A stretch of 64,000 nucleotides of DNA, taken from positions 143,047 to 207,046 of the forward strand of contig JAKFWF010000062.1 of assembly GCA_021730785.1 (NCBI GenBank). Reading direction: 5' to 3'. This DNA is from Hyphomicrobiaceae bacterium (GTDB lineage: Bacteria; Pseudomonadota; Alphaproteobacteria; Rhizobiales; Hyphomicrobiaceae). This document shows positions 27,708 through 36,534 of the stretch, in pieces (positions within the stretch are counted from its first letter, which is position 1; each line of letters starts with the position of its first letter). A program made the translations under genes and the position numbers. A model generated the notes under the pieces. That model did no database searches. It was not told the DNA's origin and saw nothing but the letters and a program-made list of their open reading frames with translations.

Positions 27708-28196
27708 ATGGCCCTCGGCCAGGCTGTCAAATCGCTGTTCCTCGTCGAGTTCGTCTCGGCGTTCTTCTTGGCCATGAAGTATTTCGTCGCACCGAAGAAG
27801 ACGTTGAACTATCCGTTCGAGAAGGGTCCACTGTCGCCCCGCTTCCGCGGCGAGCACGCGCTGCGCCGCTATCCCAACGGCGAAGAGCGCTGCATCGCCT
27901 GCAAGCTGTGCGAGGCGATCTGTCCGGCCCAGGCGATCACGATCGAGGCGGGGCCGCGCCGCAACGACGGCACGCGCCGCACCACGCGCTATGACATCGA
28001 CATGACGAAGTGCATTTATTGCGGGCTGTGCCAAGAGGCGTGCCCGGTGGATGCCATCGTCGAGGGGCCGAACTTCGAATTCGCCACCGAGACGCGCGAG
28101 GAGCTGTTCTACGACAAGGACCGCCTGCTCGCCAACGGCGACCGCTGGGAGCGCGCCATCGCCAAGAATTTGGAGGCCGACGCGAAGTACAGGTGA
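27708..28196 (+). CDS. nuoI: NADH-quinone oxidoreductase subunit I
   Basis: A 162-residue peripheral-arm subunit with two 4Fe-4S binding motifs: [14 protein letters not shown] and [15 protein letters not shown]. It passes electrons towards the terminal cluster near the quinone site. The N-terminal amphipathic part ([20 protein letters not shown]) attaches to the membrane arm. Followed immediately by a tandem heptamer array rather than by nuoJ. Confidence 0.97.
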   Translation: MALGQAVKSLFLVEFVSAFFLAMKYFVAPKKTLNYPFEKGPLSPRFRGEHALRRYPNGEERCIACKLCEAICPAQAITIEAGPRRNDGTRRTTRYDIDMTKCIYCGLCQEACPVDAIVEGPNFEFATETREELFYDKDRLLANGDRWERAIAKNLEADAKYR

Positions 28197-28198
28197 TG

Positions 28199-28241
<43 letters not shown>

Positions 28242-28280
28242 TTTGATGTTCCTGCCGCGCCCGTTCCACCCCCACCGATG

Positions 28281-28413
28281 TCATCCTCGGCCTTGTGCCG
28301 AGGACCCAGGGTGCGGCCGGGGTGGGGGACGAGGGGATTTGCTATAGCGATCCGCAACTTCGCCGCCGGAATTTGCGGAACGATGGGTCCTCGGGACAAG
28401 CCCGAGGATGACA
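28281..28413 (+). repeat. MITE-like element with palindromic inverted ends, nuoI-nuoJ spacer
   Basis: The 27-bp end at 28281-28307 contains the palindrome CCTCGGCCTTGTGCCGAGG. The other end at 28387-28413 is its inverted copy with two changes (CCTCGGGACAAGCCCGAGG). About 80 bp of non-coding sequence lies between. This is a pair of REP-like palindromes arranged as terminal inverted repeats, a common pattern of small non-autonomous elements in alphaproteobacteria. No ORF inside. Confidence 0.8.
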
Positions 28414-28484
28414 AGTGGAGAGAGTTGGGCGCGTCGCGGTCGATGTGGGCGCGGCAAGACGTTGGCTAGAACTGGACGACGACG

Positions 28485-29135
28485 ATGGCACTGACGGCTG
28501 GCTTCTTCTACCTGTTCGCGACGCTCGCCGTGTTTTCGGCGGTGATGGTCATTGTCGCAAAGAACCCCGTGCATGCGGTGCTGTTCCTGATCCTCACCTT
28601 CTTCAATGCGGCCGGCCTGTTCATCCTGCTCGGCGCCGAGTTCCTGGCGATGCTGCTCATCATCGTCTACGTCGGCGCGGTGTCCGTGCTGTTTCTGTTC
28701 GTCGTCATGATGCTCGACGTCGACTTCGCCGAGTTGCGCGCCGGCTTCATCAAGAATGCGCCGCTCGGCCTCATGGTCGGCGGCATTCTCGTCATCGAGC
28801 TGATCATGGTGCTGGGCTTCCAGGTGCTCAAACCCGGTATCGCTGCCCAGGCTAGCGTGCCAATCGTGCCGGGCGCATCGAACACGGCCGCACTCGGCCG
28901 CGTGCTCTATACGAAGTATGTCTACTTCTTCCAGGGCGCCGGGCTGATCCTGCTGGTCGCAATGATCGGCGCCATCGTGCTCACCTTGCGCCACAAGGAA
29001 GGCGTCAAGCGCCAGTCGATCGCAGCCCAGAACGCACGCACGCCAGCGACCGCCATGAGCGTGGTGAAAGTGCCGAGCGGTGGGTCGATGATCCCCGATG
29101 CGAAGCCAGCGCGCGTGCCCGAGCCGGTGGAGTGA
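28485..29135 (+). CDS. nuoJ: NADH-quinone oxidoreductase subunit J
   Basis: A 216-residue membrane subunit with five predicted helices. The third helix region holds LLIIVYVGAVSVLFLFVVMM, including the pi-bulge segment that links the quinone site to proton transfer. The C-terminal tail (VVKVPSGGSMIPDAKPARVP) is longer than in E. coli. Separated from nuoI by 288 bp of repeats and from the next gene by about 490 bp, an unusually loose arrangement for this operon. Confidence 0.96.
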   Translation: MALTAGFFYLFATLAVFSAVMVIVAKNPVHAVLFLILTFFNAAGLFILLGAEFLAMLLIIVYVGAVSVLFLFVVMMLDVDFAELRAGFIKNAPLGLMVGGILVIELIMVLGFQVLKPGIAAQASVPIVPGASNTAALGRVLYTKYVYFFQGAGLILLVAMIGAIVLTLRHKEGVKRQSIAAQNARTPATAMSVVKVPSGGSMIPDAKPARVPEPVE

Positions 29136-29628
29136 GGGGGATGTCCACAATGGCAACCCGACAACCAGTGTCATCCCGGGGCTTGTCCCCGGGACTCATG
29201 GTGCAACGAGCCGTGCTGCACGGGAAAGACTTCGTTCGCCGTACCAGTGTCTCTGACGATCGATGGATCCTGGGGACGATTCCGGCAAGGCGATCGCATG
29301 CACGGTTCGCGGGTTCTCATGCATCTGCGCCCCCTTTCGCGCTCTTGAGGGCGTTCGCTTCCCCCCTAGAAGGAGCGGACAGCGCGGGCATCGATCTTGT
29401 ACTTCACGAAATCGATGCGTGCCCGCGTGAGGTGGGGGGTGCTTTGGCGCATCAAGCTCAGCCTCTCGATACCCCCCACCCCGGCCCTCCCCCTCAAGGG
29501 GGGAGGGAGGGAGAACCGAGAGGGCCGTGCAAGAGCATTCATGCAATTGGCCTGACGAGTCTTGGGACGGCACTTGTGAGTGGGTCGGATTGGCAGCTCA
29601 CTCCCATCACTACCTCGCAGGTGCATCC
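29136..29628 (+). other. Repeat-filled spacer after nuoJ
   Basis: About 490 bp without a convincing gene. It contains a REP-like palindrome CCCGGGG/CCCCGGG at 29175-29193 of the same family as the nuoI-nuoJ element, an imperfect inverted repeat at 29383-29395/29411-29427 (CGCGGGCA...TGCCCGCG with a 4-nt bulge), and a CCTCCCCC/GGGGGAGG hairpin at 29486-29506. Such stem-loops might attenuate transcription into nuoK-N. Confidence 0.75.
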
Positions 29629-29904
29629 ATGACCACCACCGGCATCCTTCTGGTCTGGACGCTGGGCATCCTCGGCGGCGTGATCGGCGCTGCCTTCGGC
29701 TTGCACGACGGCCGCGCGCGCAGGTGGAGCTACTTCAAGATCGCGGTCGCGGTGCTGTTGCTGCTGGGCGCGCCATTTCTGCTCATGCCGGCCAACGGTG
29801 TCGTGCCGTTCCGCGAGTTCATTTTCGCGGGCGGCGGAGCCCTCGCCGGCATGTATGCGTTCTGCTGGTTTTTGGGCCGCGGTCTGTTGAAACGAACGGC
29901 GTGA
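29629..29904 (+). CDS. Small membrane protein upstream of nuoK
   Basis: A 91-residue protein with three hydrophobic helices: [40 protein letters not shown] and [20 protein letters not shown]. It lies 11 bp before nuoK and on its strand, so it is very likely co-transcribed. It is not a core complex I subunit, and I recognise no family. The ATG at 29629 begins right at the first helix; upstream frame sequence belongs to the repeat spacer. Confidence 0.65.
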   Translation: MTTTGILLVWTLGILGGVIGAAFGLHDGRARRWSYFKIAVAVLLLLGAPFLLMPANGVVPFREFIFAGGGALAGMYAFCWFLGRGLLKRTA

Positions 29905-29915
29905 GTGGAGCTATC

Positions 29916-30221
29916 ATGATCACCCTTGGCCACTATCTCACTGTCGCGGCGATGCTGTTCACGATCGGCATCTTCGGGATCTTTCTCAATCGCAAGAACG
30001 TCATCGTCATCCTGATGTCGGTCGAGCTGATGCTGCTCGCGGTCAACATCAATTTGGTTGCGTTCTCGTCCTTCATGGGCGATCTCGTCGGCCAAGTGTT
30101 CGCGCTTTTCGTGCTGACCGTCGCCGCCGGCGAAGCAGCCATCGGGCTCGCCATCGTCGTCGTCTACTTCCGCAACCGCGGCTCGATCGCGGTCGAGGAT
30201 ATCAACATGATGAAGGGGTGA
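29916..30221 (+). CDS. nuoK: NADH-quinone oxidoreductase subunit K
   Basis: A 101-residue, three-helix subunit of the membrane arm. [20 protein letters not shown] carries the conserved membrane glutamate, and a second glutamate sits in [20 protein letters not shown]; both belong to the proton path. The stop at 30221 is followed at once by the left arm of the repeat-framed cassette. Confidence 0.96.
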   Translation: MITLGHYLTVAAMLFTIGIFGIFLNRKNVIVILMSVELMLLAVNINLVAFSSFMGDLVGQVFALFVLTVAAGEAAIGLAIVVVYFRNRGSIAVEDINMMKG

Positions 30222-30225
30222 GAGT

Positions 30226-30684
30226 TGAGGGAATAGGGAGTGAGGGAATTGGGAGTAGGGGAGTGAGTGTTGGTTTCCGCTATCCGCTCGTACCGCGACC
30301 TGATCGTATGGCAGAAAGCCATGGCGCTGGCCGCGCTATGCTATACCAAAACACGCGCCTTCCCTCACGCCGAAATGTTTGGGATGACCTCGCAGATAAG
30401 GCGCTCGGCGGCCTCGGTTCCGGCCAACATCGCGGAGGGGAATGGGCGGGAAATCACCGGTTCGTACATTCACGCCTTGCGGATTGCCCAAGGTTCGTTG
30501 AAGGAGCTGGAAACACACGTTCTGCTAGCTCAAACGGTGGAGCTGATGGGACAGACCGATGCAGAGGAAATCCTGCGCTTGTGCGAAGAGGTGGGCATGC
30601 TACTGCGCCCGCTGATTCGATCGCTTCAGGACAAGACTGGCGAATGATCTTCCCCCTACTCCCCATTCCCTACTCCCTACTCCC
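30226..30684 (+). mobile_element. Repeat-framed four-helix-bundle cassette (candidate mobile unit)
   Basis: A 459-bp unit in the nuoK-nuoL spacer. The left arm (30226-30267) is made of degenerate 7- or 8-mers such as GGGAATAG, GGGAGTGA and GGGAGTAG. The right arm (30651-30684) is the complementary type, with CCCTACT, CCCATTC and CCCTACTCC. Between them is a single gene for an S23/IVP-like four-helix-bundle protein. Transcribed RNA could fold the arms together, leaving the gene in the loop. Mobility is inferred from the position inside a conserved operon and from the ORF-less copies elsewhere; no transposase or target duplication is seen. Confidence 0.55.
30267..30647 (+). CDS. Four-helix-bundle protein (S23/IVP-like; bAvd-related fold)
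   Basis: A 126-residue protein with the hallmarks of the family: [14 protein letters not shown] at the start and [15 protein letters not shown] near residues 48-62, the turn between helices two and three. Members are found in 23S rRNA intervening sequences, as free-standing genes, and as Avd accessory proteins of diversity-generating retroelements, where a pentamer binds nucleic acid. No reverse transcriptase is visible here. The start is a GTG at 30267, in the last bases of the left repeat arm. It sits between nuoK and nuoL, where complex I operons normally carry nothing. Confidence 0.88.
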   Translation: MLVSAIRSYRDLIVWQKAMALAALCYTKTRAFPHAEMFGMTSQIRRSAASVPANIAEGNGREITGSYIHALRIAQGSLKELETHVLLAQTVELMGQTDAEEILRLCEEVGMLLRPLIRSLQDKTGE

Positions 30685-30693
30685 GAGTTCTTC

Positions 30694-32712
30694 ATGATCT
30701 ACACTGCCATCGTCTTCCTGCCGCTCCTGGGAGCGCTCATCGCGGGCCTGTTCGGCCGCATCATCGGACCGCGCCCGGCGGAACTCGTCACCACCGGCTT
30801 TATGCTGCTGGCGGCAGTTCTGTCGTGGGTGGTGTTCGTCCAGGTCGGGTTCCAGCACACGACGGCCAAGGTGCAGTTGATGCGCTGGATCACCTCGGGC
30901 GATCTCGAGGTGTCGTGGAGCTTGCGCATCGATACGCTGACGGCCGTCATGCTGGTCGTCGTCAACACCGTGTCGAGCCTCGTGCACCTCTACTCCATCG
31001 GCTACATGGAGGAAGATCCGCACCGCCAGCGCTTCTTCGCCTACCTGTCGCTGTTCACCTTCGCCATGCTGATGCTGGTGACCGCCGACAACCTGCTGCA
31101 GATGTTCTTTGGCTGGGAGGGCGTGGGCTTAGCCTCGTACCTGCTGATCGGCTTCTGGTACAAGAAGCCGTCGGCCAATGCGGCAGCGATCAAGGCGTTC
31201 GTCGTCAACCGGGTCGGCGACTTCGGCTTTGCGCTCGGCATCTTCGGGCTGTTCGCCGTGTTCAAGACCATACAACTCGACGCCGTGTTTGCGGCGGCCC
31301 CGGGGGCGGCCGGCAAGACCTTCCTGTTCCTGGGCTATGACGTCGACATCATGACGACGCTGTGCCTGCTGCTGTTCATGGGCGCCATGGGCAAGAGCGC
31401 GCAGTTCCTGCTGCACACTTGGCTCCCCGACGCCATGGAAGGCCCGACGCCGGTGTCGGCGCTGATCCATGCAGCCACCATGGTGACGGCCGGCGTGTTC
31501 ATGGTGGCGCGCCTGTCGCCGCTGTTCGAGTTGGCCCCCCAGGCGCTGCAAGTCGTCACCTTCGTCGGCGCGATCACCGCGTTCTTCGCCGCAACCGTCG
31601 GCCTCGTGCAGAACGACATCAAGCGCGTGATCGCCTATTCGACCTGCTCGCAGTTGGGCTACATGTTCGTCGCCTGCGGCGTCGGCGCCTATTCGGCCGG
31701 CATCTTCCACCTGTTCACGCACGCCTTCTTCAAGGCACTGCTGTTCTTGGGCGCAGGCTCCGTCATCCACGCCATGCACCACGAGCAGGACATGCGGCGC
31801 ATGGGGGGCTTGGCGTCCAAGATCCGCATCACCTGGGCCATGATGCTGATCGGCACGCTCGCTTTGACCGGCGTCGGCATCCCGCATTTCTATGGCTTTG
31901 CCGGCTTCCACTCGAAGGACGCGATCATCGAGGCGGCCTACGCCGCGCACACACCGAACAACTACGCGTTCTGGCTGCTGGTAATCGCGGCCTTCATGAC
32001 CTCGTTCTACTCCTGGCGCCTGATGTTCATGACGTTCCACGGCCCAGCCAGGTGGGCGCACGTACATGACGATCACGCGCATCACGATCATAAGGACGAC
32101 GACCACGGCCACGGCGCCCACGAGCCGCACGAAAGCCCGCCGGTGATGCTGATCCCGCTCGCCATCCTGGCGCTGGGCGCGATGCTGGCCGGCGGGGTGT
32201 TCACGAACGCCTTCATCGGCGTCGGCCACCATGGCTCGGCCGATCCCTACAAGGCGTTCTGGGGGGCAGCAATCTTCGAGGGCCGCGACAACCACATCCT
32301 GCACGCCATGCACGACATCCCGGGCTGGGTCGGCTTCGTCCCCTGCATCGCCATGCTGGCCGGCCTCGCGCTGGCCTACCTGTACTATATCTTGGCACCT
32401 TGGCTGCCGGCCGCGACCGCAAAGGCCTTCAAGCCGCTCTACCTGTTCCTGCTCAACAAGTGGTACGTCGACGAACTCTATGACTTCCTGTTCGTGCGGC
32501 CTTCGCTGTGGATCGGCCGGGCCCTGTGGAAGGGGGGCGATGGGGCGGTGATCGACGGCGCCATCGACGGCACGGCGGGCGGCGTCATCAACATGACCAA
32601 CCGCGTCGTCAAGTTCCAGACCGGCTATGTCTACACCTATGCCTTCTGGATGCTGACCGGCGTCGCCGCCATCATCACCTGGGTCATGCTCAACGGCGGA
32701 GGCGCCAGATGA
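30694..32712 (+). CDS. nuoL: NADH-quinone oxidoreductase subunit L
   Basis: A 672-residue antiporter-like subunit at the distal end of complex I, ending in the long lateral helix. Conserved segments include [40 protein letters not shown] and [18 protein letters not shown] histidine-rich stretch at about residues 450-482 ([18 protein letters not shown]) is inserted in a loop between late helices. The length is normal, so the cassette upstream has not damaged the gene. Its stop overlaps nuoM by 4 bp. Confidence 0.97.
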   Translation: MIYTAIVFLPLLGALIAGLFGRIIGPRPAELVTTGFMLLAAVLSWVVFVQVGFQHTTAKVQLMRWITSGDLEVSWSLRIDTLTAVMLVVVNTVSSLVHLYSIGYMEEDPHRQRFFAYLSLFTFAMLMLVTADNLLQMFFGWEGVGLASYLLIGFWYKKPSANAAAIKAFVVNRVGDFGFALGIFGLFAVFKTIQLDAVFAAAPGAAGKTFLFLGYDVDIMTTLCLLLFMGAMGKSAQFLLHTWLPDAMEGPTPVSALIHAATMVTAGVFMVARLSPLFELAPQALQVVTFVGAITAFFAATVGLVQNDIKRVIAYSTCSQLGYMFVACGVGAYSAGIFHLFTHAFFKALLFLGAGSVIHAMHHEQDMRRMGGLASKIRITWAMMLIGTLALTGVGIPHFYGFAGFHSKDAIIEAAYAAHTPNNYAFWLLVIAAFMTSFYSWRLMFMTFHGPARWAHVHDDHAHHDHKDDDHGHGAHEPHESPPVMLIPLAILALGAMLAGGVFTNAFIGVGHHGSADPYKAFWGAAIFEGRDNHILHAMHDIPGWVGFVPCIAMLAGLALAYLYYILAPWLPAATAKAFKPLYLFLLNKWYVDELYDFLFVRPSLWIGRALWKGGDGAVIDGAIDGTAGGVINMTNRVVKFQTGYVYTYAFWMLTGVAAIITWVMLNGGGAR

Positions 32713-34202
32713 TCGGCAACGGCTATCTGCTCTCGCTCGTCACGTTCCTGCCCCTGGTCGGCGCGGCCCTCATTGCCGTGCAGAACGGCAAGGCGCTCGG
32801 CAACATCCGCCTGATCGCGCTGTACACGACGATCATCACCTTCGCCCTGTCGCTCGCGATCTGGTGGAACTTCGACAAGGGCACGGCCGCCTTCCAGTTC
32901 GTGGAGGACGTGGCCTGGCTCGGCCCGCTGCGTTACAAGATGGGTGTCGATGGCATCTCGATGCTGTTCGTCATCCTGACCACGTTCCTGATGCCGCTGT
33001 GCATTCTTGCGGCCTGGGAAAGCGTCGAGACGCGCGTGAAGGAGTACATGATCGCGTTTCTCATTCTCGAAACGCTGATGATCGGCGTGTTCTGCGCGCT
33101 CGACCTCGTGCTGTTCTACCTGTTCTTCGAAGCCGGCCTGATCCCGATGTTCATCATCATCGGCGTGTGGGGCGGCAAGCGTCGGGTGTACGCGAGCTTC
33201 AAGTTCTTCCTCTACACGCTGCTGGGCTCGGTCCTCATGCTGCTCGCCATCATGGCGATGTACTGGAAGGCTGGCTCAACCGACATCCCGACGTTGATGG
33301 CCTTCAAGTTCCCGAAAGACATGCAATGGTGGCTGTGGCTCGCCTTCTTTGCCTCCTTTGCAGTGAAGATGCCGATGTGGCCGGTGCACACCTGGCTGCC
33401 GGACGCGCACGTCGAAGCACCGACCGGCGGCTCGGTGATCCTGGCGGCAATCCTGCTGAAGATGGGCGGCTACGGCTTCCTGCGCTTTTCGCTGCCGATG
33501 TTTCCGTTGGCGAGCCAGGAACTGGCGCCGCTGATCTTCGCGATGTCGGTCGTCGCCATTATCTACACGTCGCTGGTCGCACTCGCCCAGGAGGACGTGA
33601 AGAAGCTGATCGCCTATTCGTCGGTCGCGCACATGGGGTTCGTCACCATGGGTATCTTCACGTTCAATGCCCAGGGTATCGACGGCGCGATCTTCCAGAT
33701 GCTTTCGCACGGGCTGGTTTCGGCAGCATTGTTCCTGTGCGTCGGCATCGTCTACGACCGCATGCACACGCGCGAGATCGCGGCTTACGGCGGCCTCGTC
33801 CATCGCATGCCGATCTATGCCGTCTGCTTTATGGTGTTCACAATGGCAAACGTCGGGCTGCCCGGCACCAGCGGGTTCGTCGGCGAGTTCCTGACGCTGC
33901 TCGGCGCGTTTCGGGCGAACACGTGGGTGGCGTTCCTGGCGACCACCGGCGTGATCCTGTCGGCAGCCTACGCGCTCTATCTCTACCGCCGCATGATCTT
34001 CGGCGAGTTGGAGAAGCCGTCGCTGATGGGCATCAAGGACATGAACATCCGCGAAATGGTGGTGATGGCGCCGCTCGTTATTCTGACCATAGGCTTTGGC
34101 TTCTATCCAGCCCCCATCCTCGATGTGACGGCTGTCTCGGTGAAGAAGCTGGTCACCGGCTACGAGGCCGCAATCAAAACCGCCGCACTGGCGGTGAAGT
34201 GA
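32709..34202 (+). CDS. nuoM: NADH-quinone oxidoreductase subunit M
   Basis: A 497-residue antiporter-like proton-pumping subunit. The opening [20 protein letters not shown], then [20 protein letters not shown] with the conserved glutamate, and [20 protein letters not shown] with the discontinuous helix are family hallmarks. Coupled to nuoL by an ATGA overlap. Confidence 0.97.
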   Translation: MIGNGYLLSLVTFLPLVGAALIAVQNGKALGNIRLIALYTTIITFALSLAIWWNFDKGTAAFQFVEDVAWLGPLRYKMGVDGISMLFVILTTFLMPLCILAAWESVETRVKEYMIAFLILETLMIGVFCALDLVLFYLFFEAGLIPMFIIIGVWGGKRRVYASFKFFLYTLLGSVLMLLAIMAMYWKAGSTDIPTLMAFKFPKDMQWWLWLAFFASFAVKMPMWPVHTWLPDAHVEAPTGGSVILAAILLKMGGYGFLRFSLPMFPLASQELAPLIFAMSVVAIIYTSLVALAQEDVKKLIAYSSVAHMGFVTMGIFTFNAQGIDGAIFQMLSHGLVSAALFLCVGIVYDRMHTREIAAYGGLVHRMPIYAVCFMVFTMANVGLPGTSGFVGEFLTLLGAFRANTWVAFLATTGVILSAAYALYLYRRMIFGELEKPSLMGIKDMNIREMVVMAPLVILTIGFGFYPAPILDVTAVSVKKLVTGYEAAIKTAALAVK

Positions 34203-34297
34203 TGGAGCGATGACTTCGATGAAGCAGCCAAACGCTTCGCGACGGCATCGCAGCCCGAATACACAACGCGCTCCAAGGCATTCAAGGCTCCCACCCC

Positions 34298-35749
34298 ATG
34301 ACCCTCGCCTCCCTTAGCCCCCTGTGGCCCGAACTGATCGTGGCGGGAGCCGCGATGCTGCTGCTCATGGTCGGTGTGTTCCGGCCCGAAACGGACAACG
34401 ACGGGGAAGCGGTGGGCTGGCTTGCGATCCTGGCGCTGATCGGCGCCGGCGTCGTCATCATCCAGCAGCCGACGGCGTCTCAGACCCTGTTCGACAACGC
34501 GTTCGTCATCGACGGCTTCGGCCGCTTCATGAAGCTCTTGGTGCTCGCCGGCTCGGCCGTCGCGCTGCTGCTCGCCTTCGACGACTTCCGCGACCACAAG
34601 CACATGAAGTTCGAATACCCCGTGCTGATCCTGCTGGCGACGGTCGGCATGATGATGATGGTGTCGGCGTCCGACCTGATCTCGCTCTATCTCGGCCTTG
34701 AGCTGCAAAGCCTCGCGCTCTACGTGGTCGCAGCCTTCCGCCGCGACGACGTGCGCTCGAGCGAAGCCGGCCTCAAGTATTTCGTCCTTGGCGCGCTGTC
34801 GTCCGGCATGTTGCTGTATGGCGCGTCCCTGGTTTACGGCTTCACCGGCTCGACCTCGTTCCCGGTGATCGCTGGCATCGCCAAGAGCTCGGTCGCAGCC
34901 GGCAACATCGGTTTGATCTTCGGCCTCGTGTTCCTGATGGTCGGCATCGCGTTCAAGATCTCGGCCGTGCCGTTCCACATGTGGACACCCGATGTGTACG
35001 AAGGCGCGCCGACCCCGGTGACAGCGTTCTTTGCGGCCGCCCCGAAGATTGCCGCCATGGCGCTGCTGTGCCGCGTCACGCTCGGTGCGTTTCCAGGCTT
35101 CACCGCGCAGTGGCAGCAGATCATCGTGTTCCTGAGCTTGGCCTCCATGCTGCTCGGCGCGTTCGCGGCCATTGGCCAGACCAGCATCAAGCGGCTGATG
35201 GCCTATTCGTCGATCGCCAATGTCGGCTTTGCGTTGGTCGGCCTGTCGGCGCACTCGGCCGAGGGCACGCAAGGCGTGCTGATCTTCATGGGCGTCTACC
35301 TCGTCATGACGCTCGGCGTGTTCGCCTGCATTCTGTCGATGCGGCGCCAGGGCGGCGCGGTCGACACGATCGATGATCTGGCGGGCTTGTCGAAGCACAA
35401 CCTGCCGATGGCGATGACCCTGCTCGTCTTGATGTTCTCGCTGGCCGGCATTCCGCCGCTGGCCGGCTTCTTCTCGAAGTGGTATGTGTTTCTCGCCGCC
35501 GTCAACGCCAACCTTTGGCTGCTGGCGGTGGTCGGTGTGCTGGCGAGCGTGGTCGGCGCCTATTACTACCTGCGCATCGTCAAGATCATGTTTTTTGATG
35601 ACGCCGCGGAGCCGTTTCTTCCCGTGCGGGCAAAGGCACTGGCCGTGATGGCGGTCTCGGTTGTTTTCGTGTTATTCTTCGTTCTTCCGTTCATCGGCGG
35701 GCCGATTGTCGAAGCGGCAACGGCCGCGGCCAAGACCTTCCGGTATTGA
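34298..35749 (+). CDS. nuoN: NADH-quinone oxidoreductase subunit N
   Basis: A 483-residue antiporter-like subunit. [20 protein letters not shown] with the conserved glutamate, [20 protein letters not shown] and [19 protein letters not shown] are typical. It follows nuoM by 95 bp and its stop overlaps the birA start (TGATG), tying the biotin ligase to the end of the operon. Confidence 0.97.
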   Translation: MTLASLSPLWPELIVAGAAMLLLMVGVFRPETDNDGEAVGWLAILALIGAGVVIIQQPTASQTLFDNAFVIDGFGRFMKLLVLAGSAVALLLAFDDFRDHKHMKFEYPVLILLATVGMMMMVSASDLISLYLGLELQSLALYVVAAFRRDDVRSSEAGLKYFVLGALSSGMLLYGASLVYGFTGSTSFPVIAGIAKSSVAAGNIGLIFGLVFLMVGIAFKISAVPFHMWTPDVYEGAPTPVTAFFAAAPKIAAMALLCRVTLGAFPGFTAQWQQIIVFLSLASMLLGAFAAIGQTSIKRLMAYSSIANVGFALVGLSAHSAEGTQGVLIFMGVYLVMTLGVFACILSMRRQGGAVDTIDDLAGLSKHNLPMAMTLLVLMFSLAGIPPLAGFFSKWYVFLAAVNANLWLLAVVGVLASVVGAYYYLRIVKIMFFDDAAEPFLPVRAKALAVMAVSVVFVLFFVLPFIGGPIVEAATAAAKTFRY

Positions 35750-36534
35750 TGTCACCCAGCGATCCTTTCACATCCTCACGCAGACTGATTCTGGAGACGA
35801 TCGATTCGACCAACGCCGAAGCGCTGCGCCGGGCGATGGGCGGCGAGCGGGGGCCGTTGTGGATCACGGCGCGCGAGCAGACGGCGGGGCGCGGCCGGTC
35901 GGGGCGGGCTTGGCTGGCGCCGGCCGGCACGCTCGCAGCATCACTGCTGATGGCGCCGGGCTGCCGCATGGAAGATCTGCATCAGCTGGCGTTCGTCACC
36001 GGCGTCGCCGTGCACGAGGCGATCGGTCGGGCAGCGGGACAGGCGGTGGGTGGCCTGCGGCTCAAGTGGCCAAACGACATTCTGATCGGCGGCGCCAAGG
36101 CTGGCGGCATCCTGATCGAGACGACGTCGGCTGGCCGCGATGTGGTGGCGGTGGCCGGCATCGGGCTCAACGTGGCAGCAAACCCGCACGTCGAGGGGCG
36201 GGCGGTCACGCATATCGCATCGCACGCTCCCGGCATCGACGTCGACGGCCTGCTGGATGCGCTCGATGGCGCCATGCAGCGCTGGCTCGCGGTCTGGCAG
36301 GGCGGCGCCGGCTTCGCCCACGTGCGCAGTGCCTGGATGGGACGCACCGGCGCGCCCGGCGAAGCGATCTTTGTCAACGCCGGGGTGGAGCGGATCGACG
36401 GCACATTTCTCGGGATCGACGGCAGTGGCGCCCTGCTGCTGCGCGATCCCGGCGGTTCAATACGACGTGTGACTTATGGCGATGTCAGCCTGGACAACGG
36501 TTCAGGCCACGCCCCTGAAAGGACGATACGATGA
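35749..36534 (+). CDS. birA: Biotin--[acetyl-CoA-carboxylase] ligase
   Basis: A 261-residue monofunctional ligase without the N-terminal DNA-binding domain of E. coli BirA. The biotinyl-AMP loop is TAGRGRSGRAW and the active-site lysine is in KWPNDILIGGAKAGGILIE. It attaches biotin to AccB, whose gene lies at 42.7 kb. ATG 35749 overlaps the nuoN stop; its own stop overlaps the RNase J start by 4 bp. The pantothenate kinase gene often found between birA and RNase J in relatives is absent here. Confidence 0.93.
   Translation: MSPSDPFTSSRRLILETIDSTNAEALRRAMGGERGPLWITAREQTAGRGRSGRAWLAPAGTLAASLLMAPGCRMEDLHQLAFVTGVAVHEAIGRAAGQAVGGLRLKWPNDILIGGAKAGGILIETTSAGRDVVAVAGIGLNVAANPHVEGRAVTHIASHAPGIDVDGLLDALDGAMQRWLAVWQGGAGFAHVRSAWMGRTGAPGEAIFVNAGVERIDGTFLGIDGSGALLLRDPGGSIRRVTYGDVSLDNGSGHAPERTIR

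Noticed and set aside
29132..29632. 166-residue ORF in the spacer after nuoJ
   Set aside because: It translates through REP-like palindromes and C-rich hairpins; nothing conserved is visible.
30226..30684. Diversity-generating retroelement
   Set aside because: An Avd-like fold is present, but no reverse transcriptase and no template/variable repeat pair was seen.
30218..30697. 159-residue ORF overlapping the four-helix-bundle gene in another frame
   Set aside because: The other frame gives the SVPANIAEG hallmark protein; this one reads through both repeat arms.
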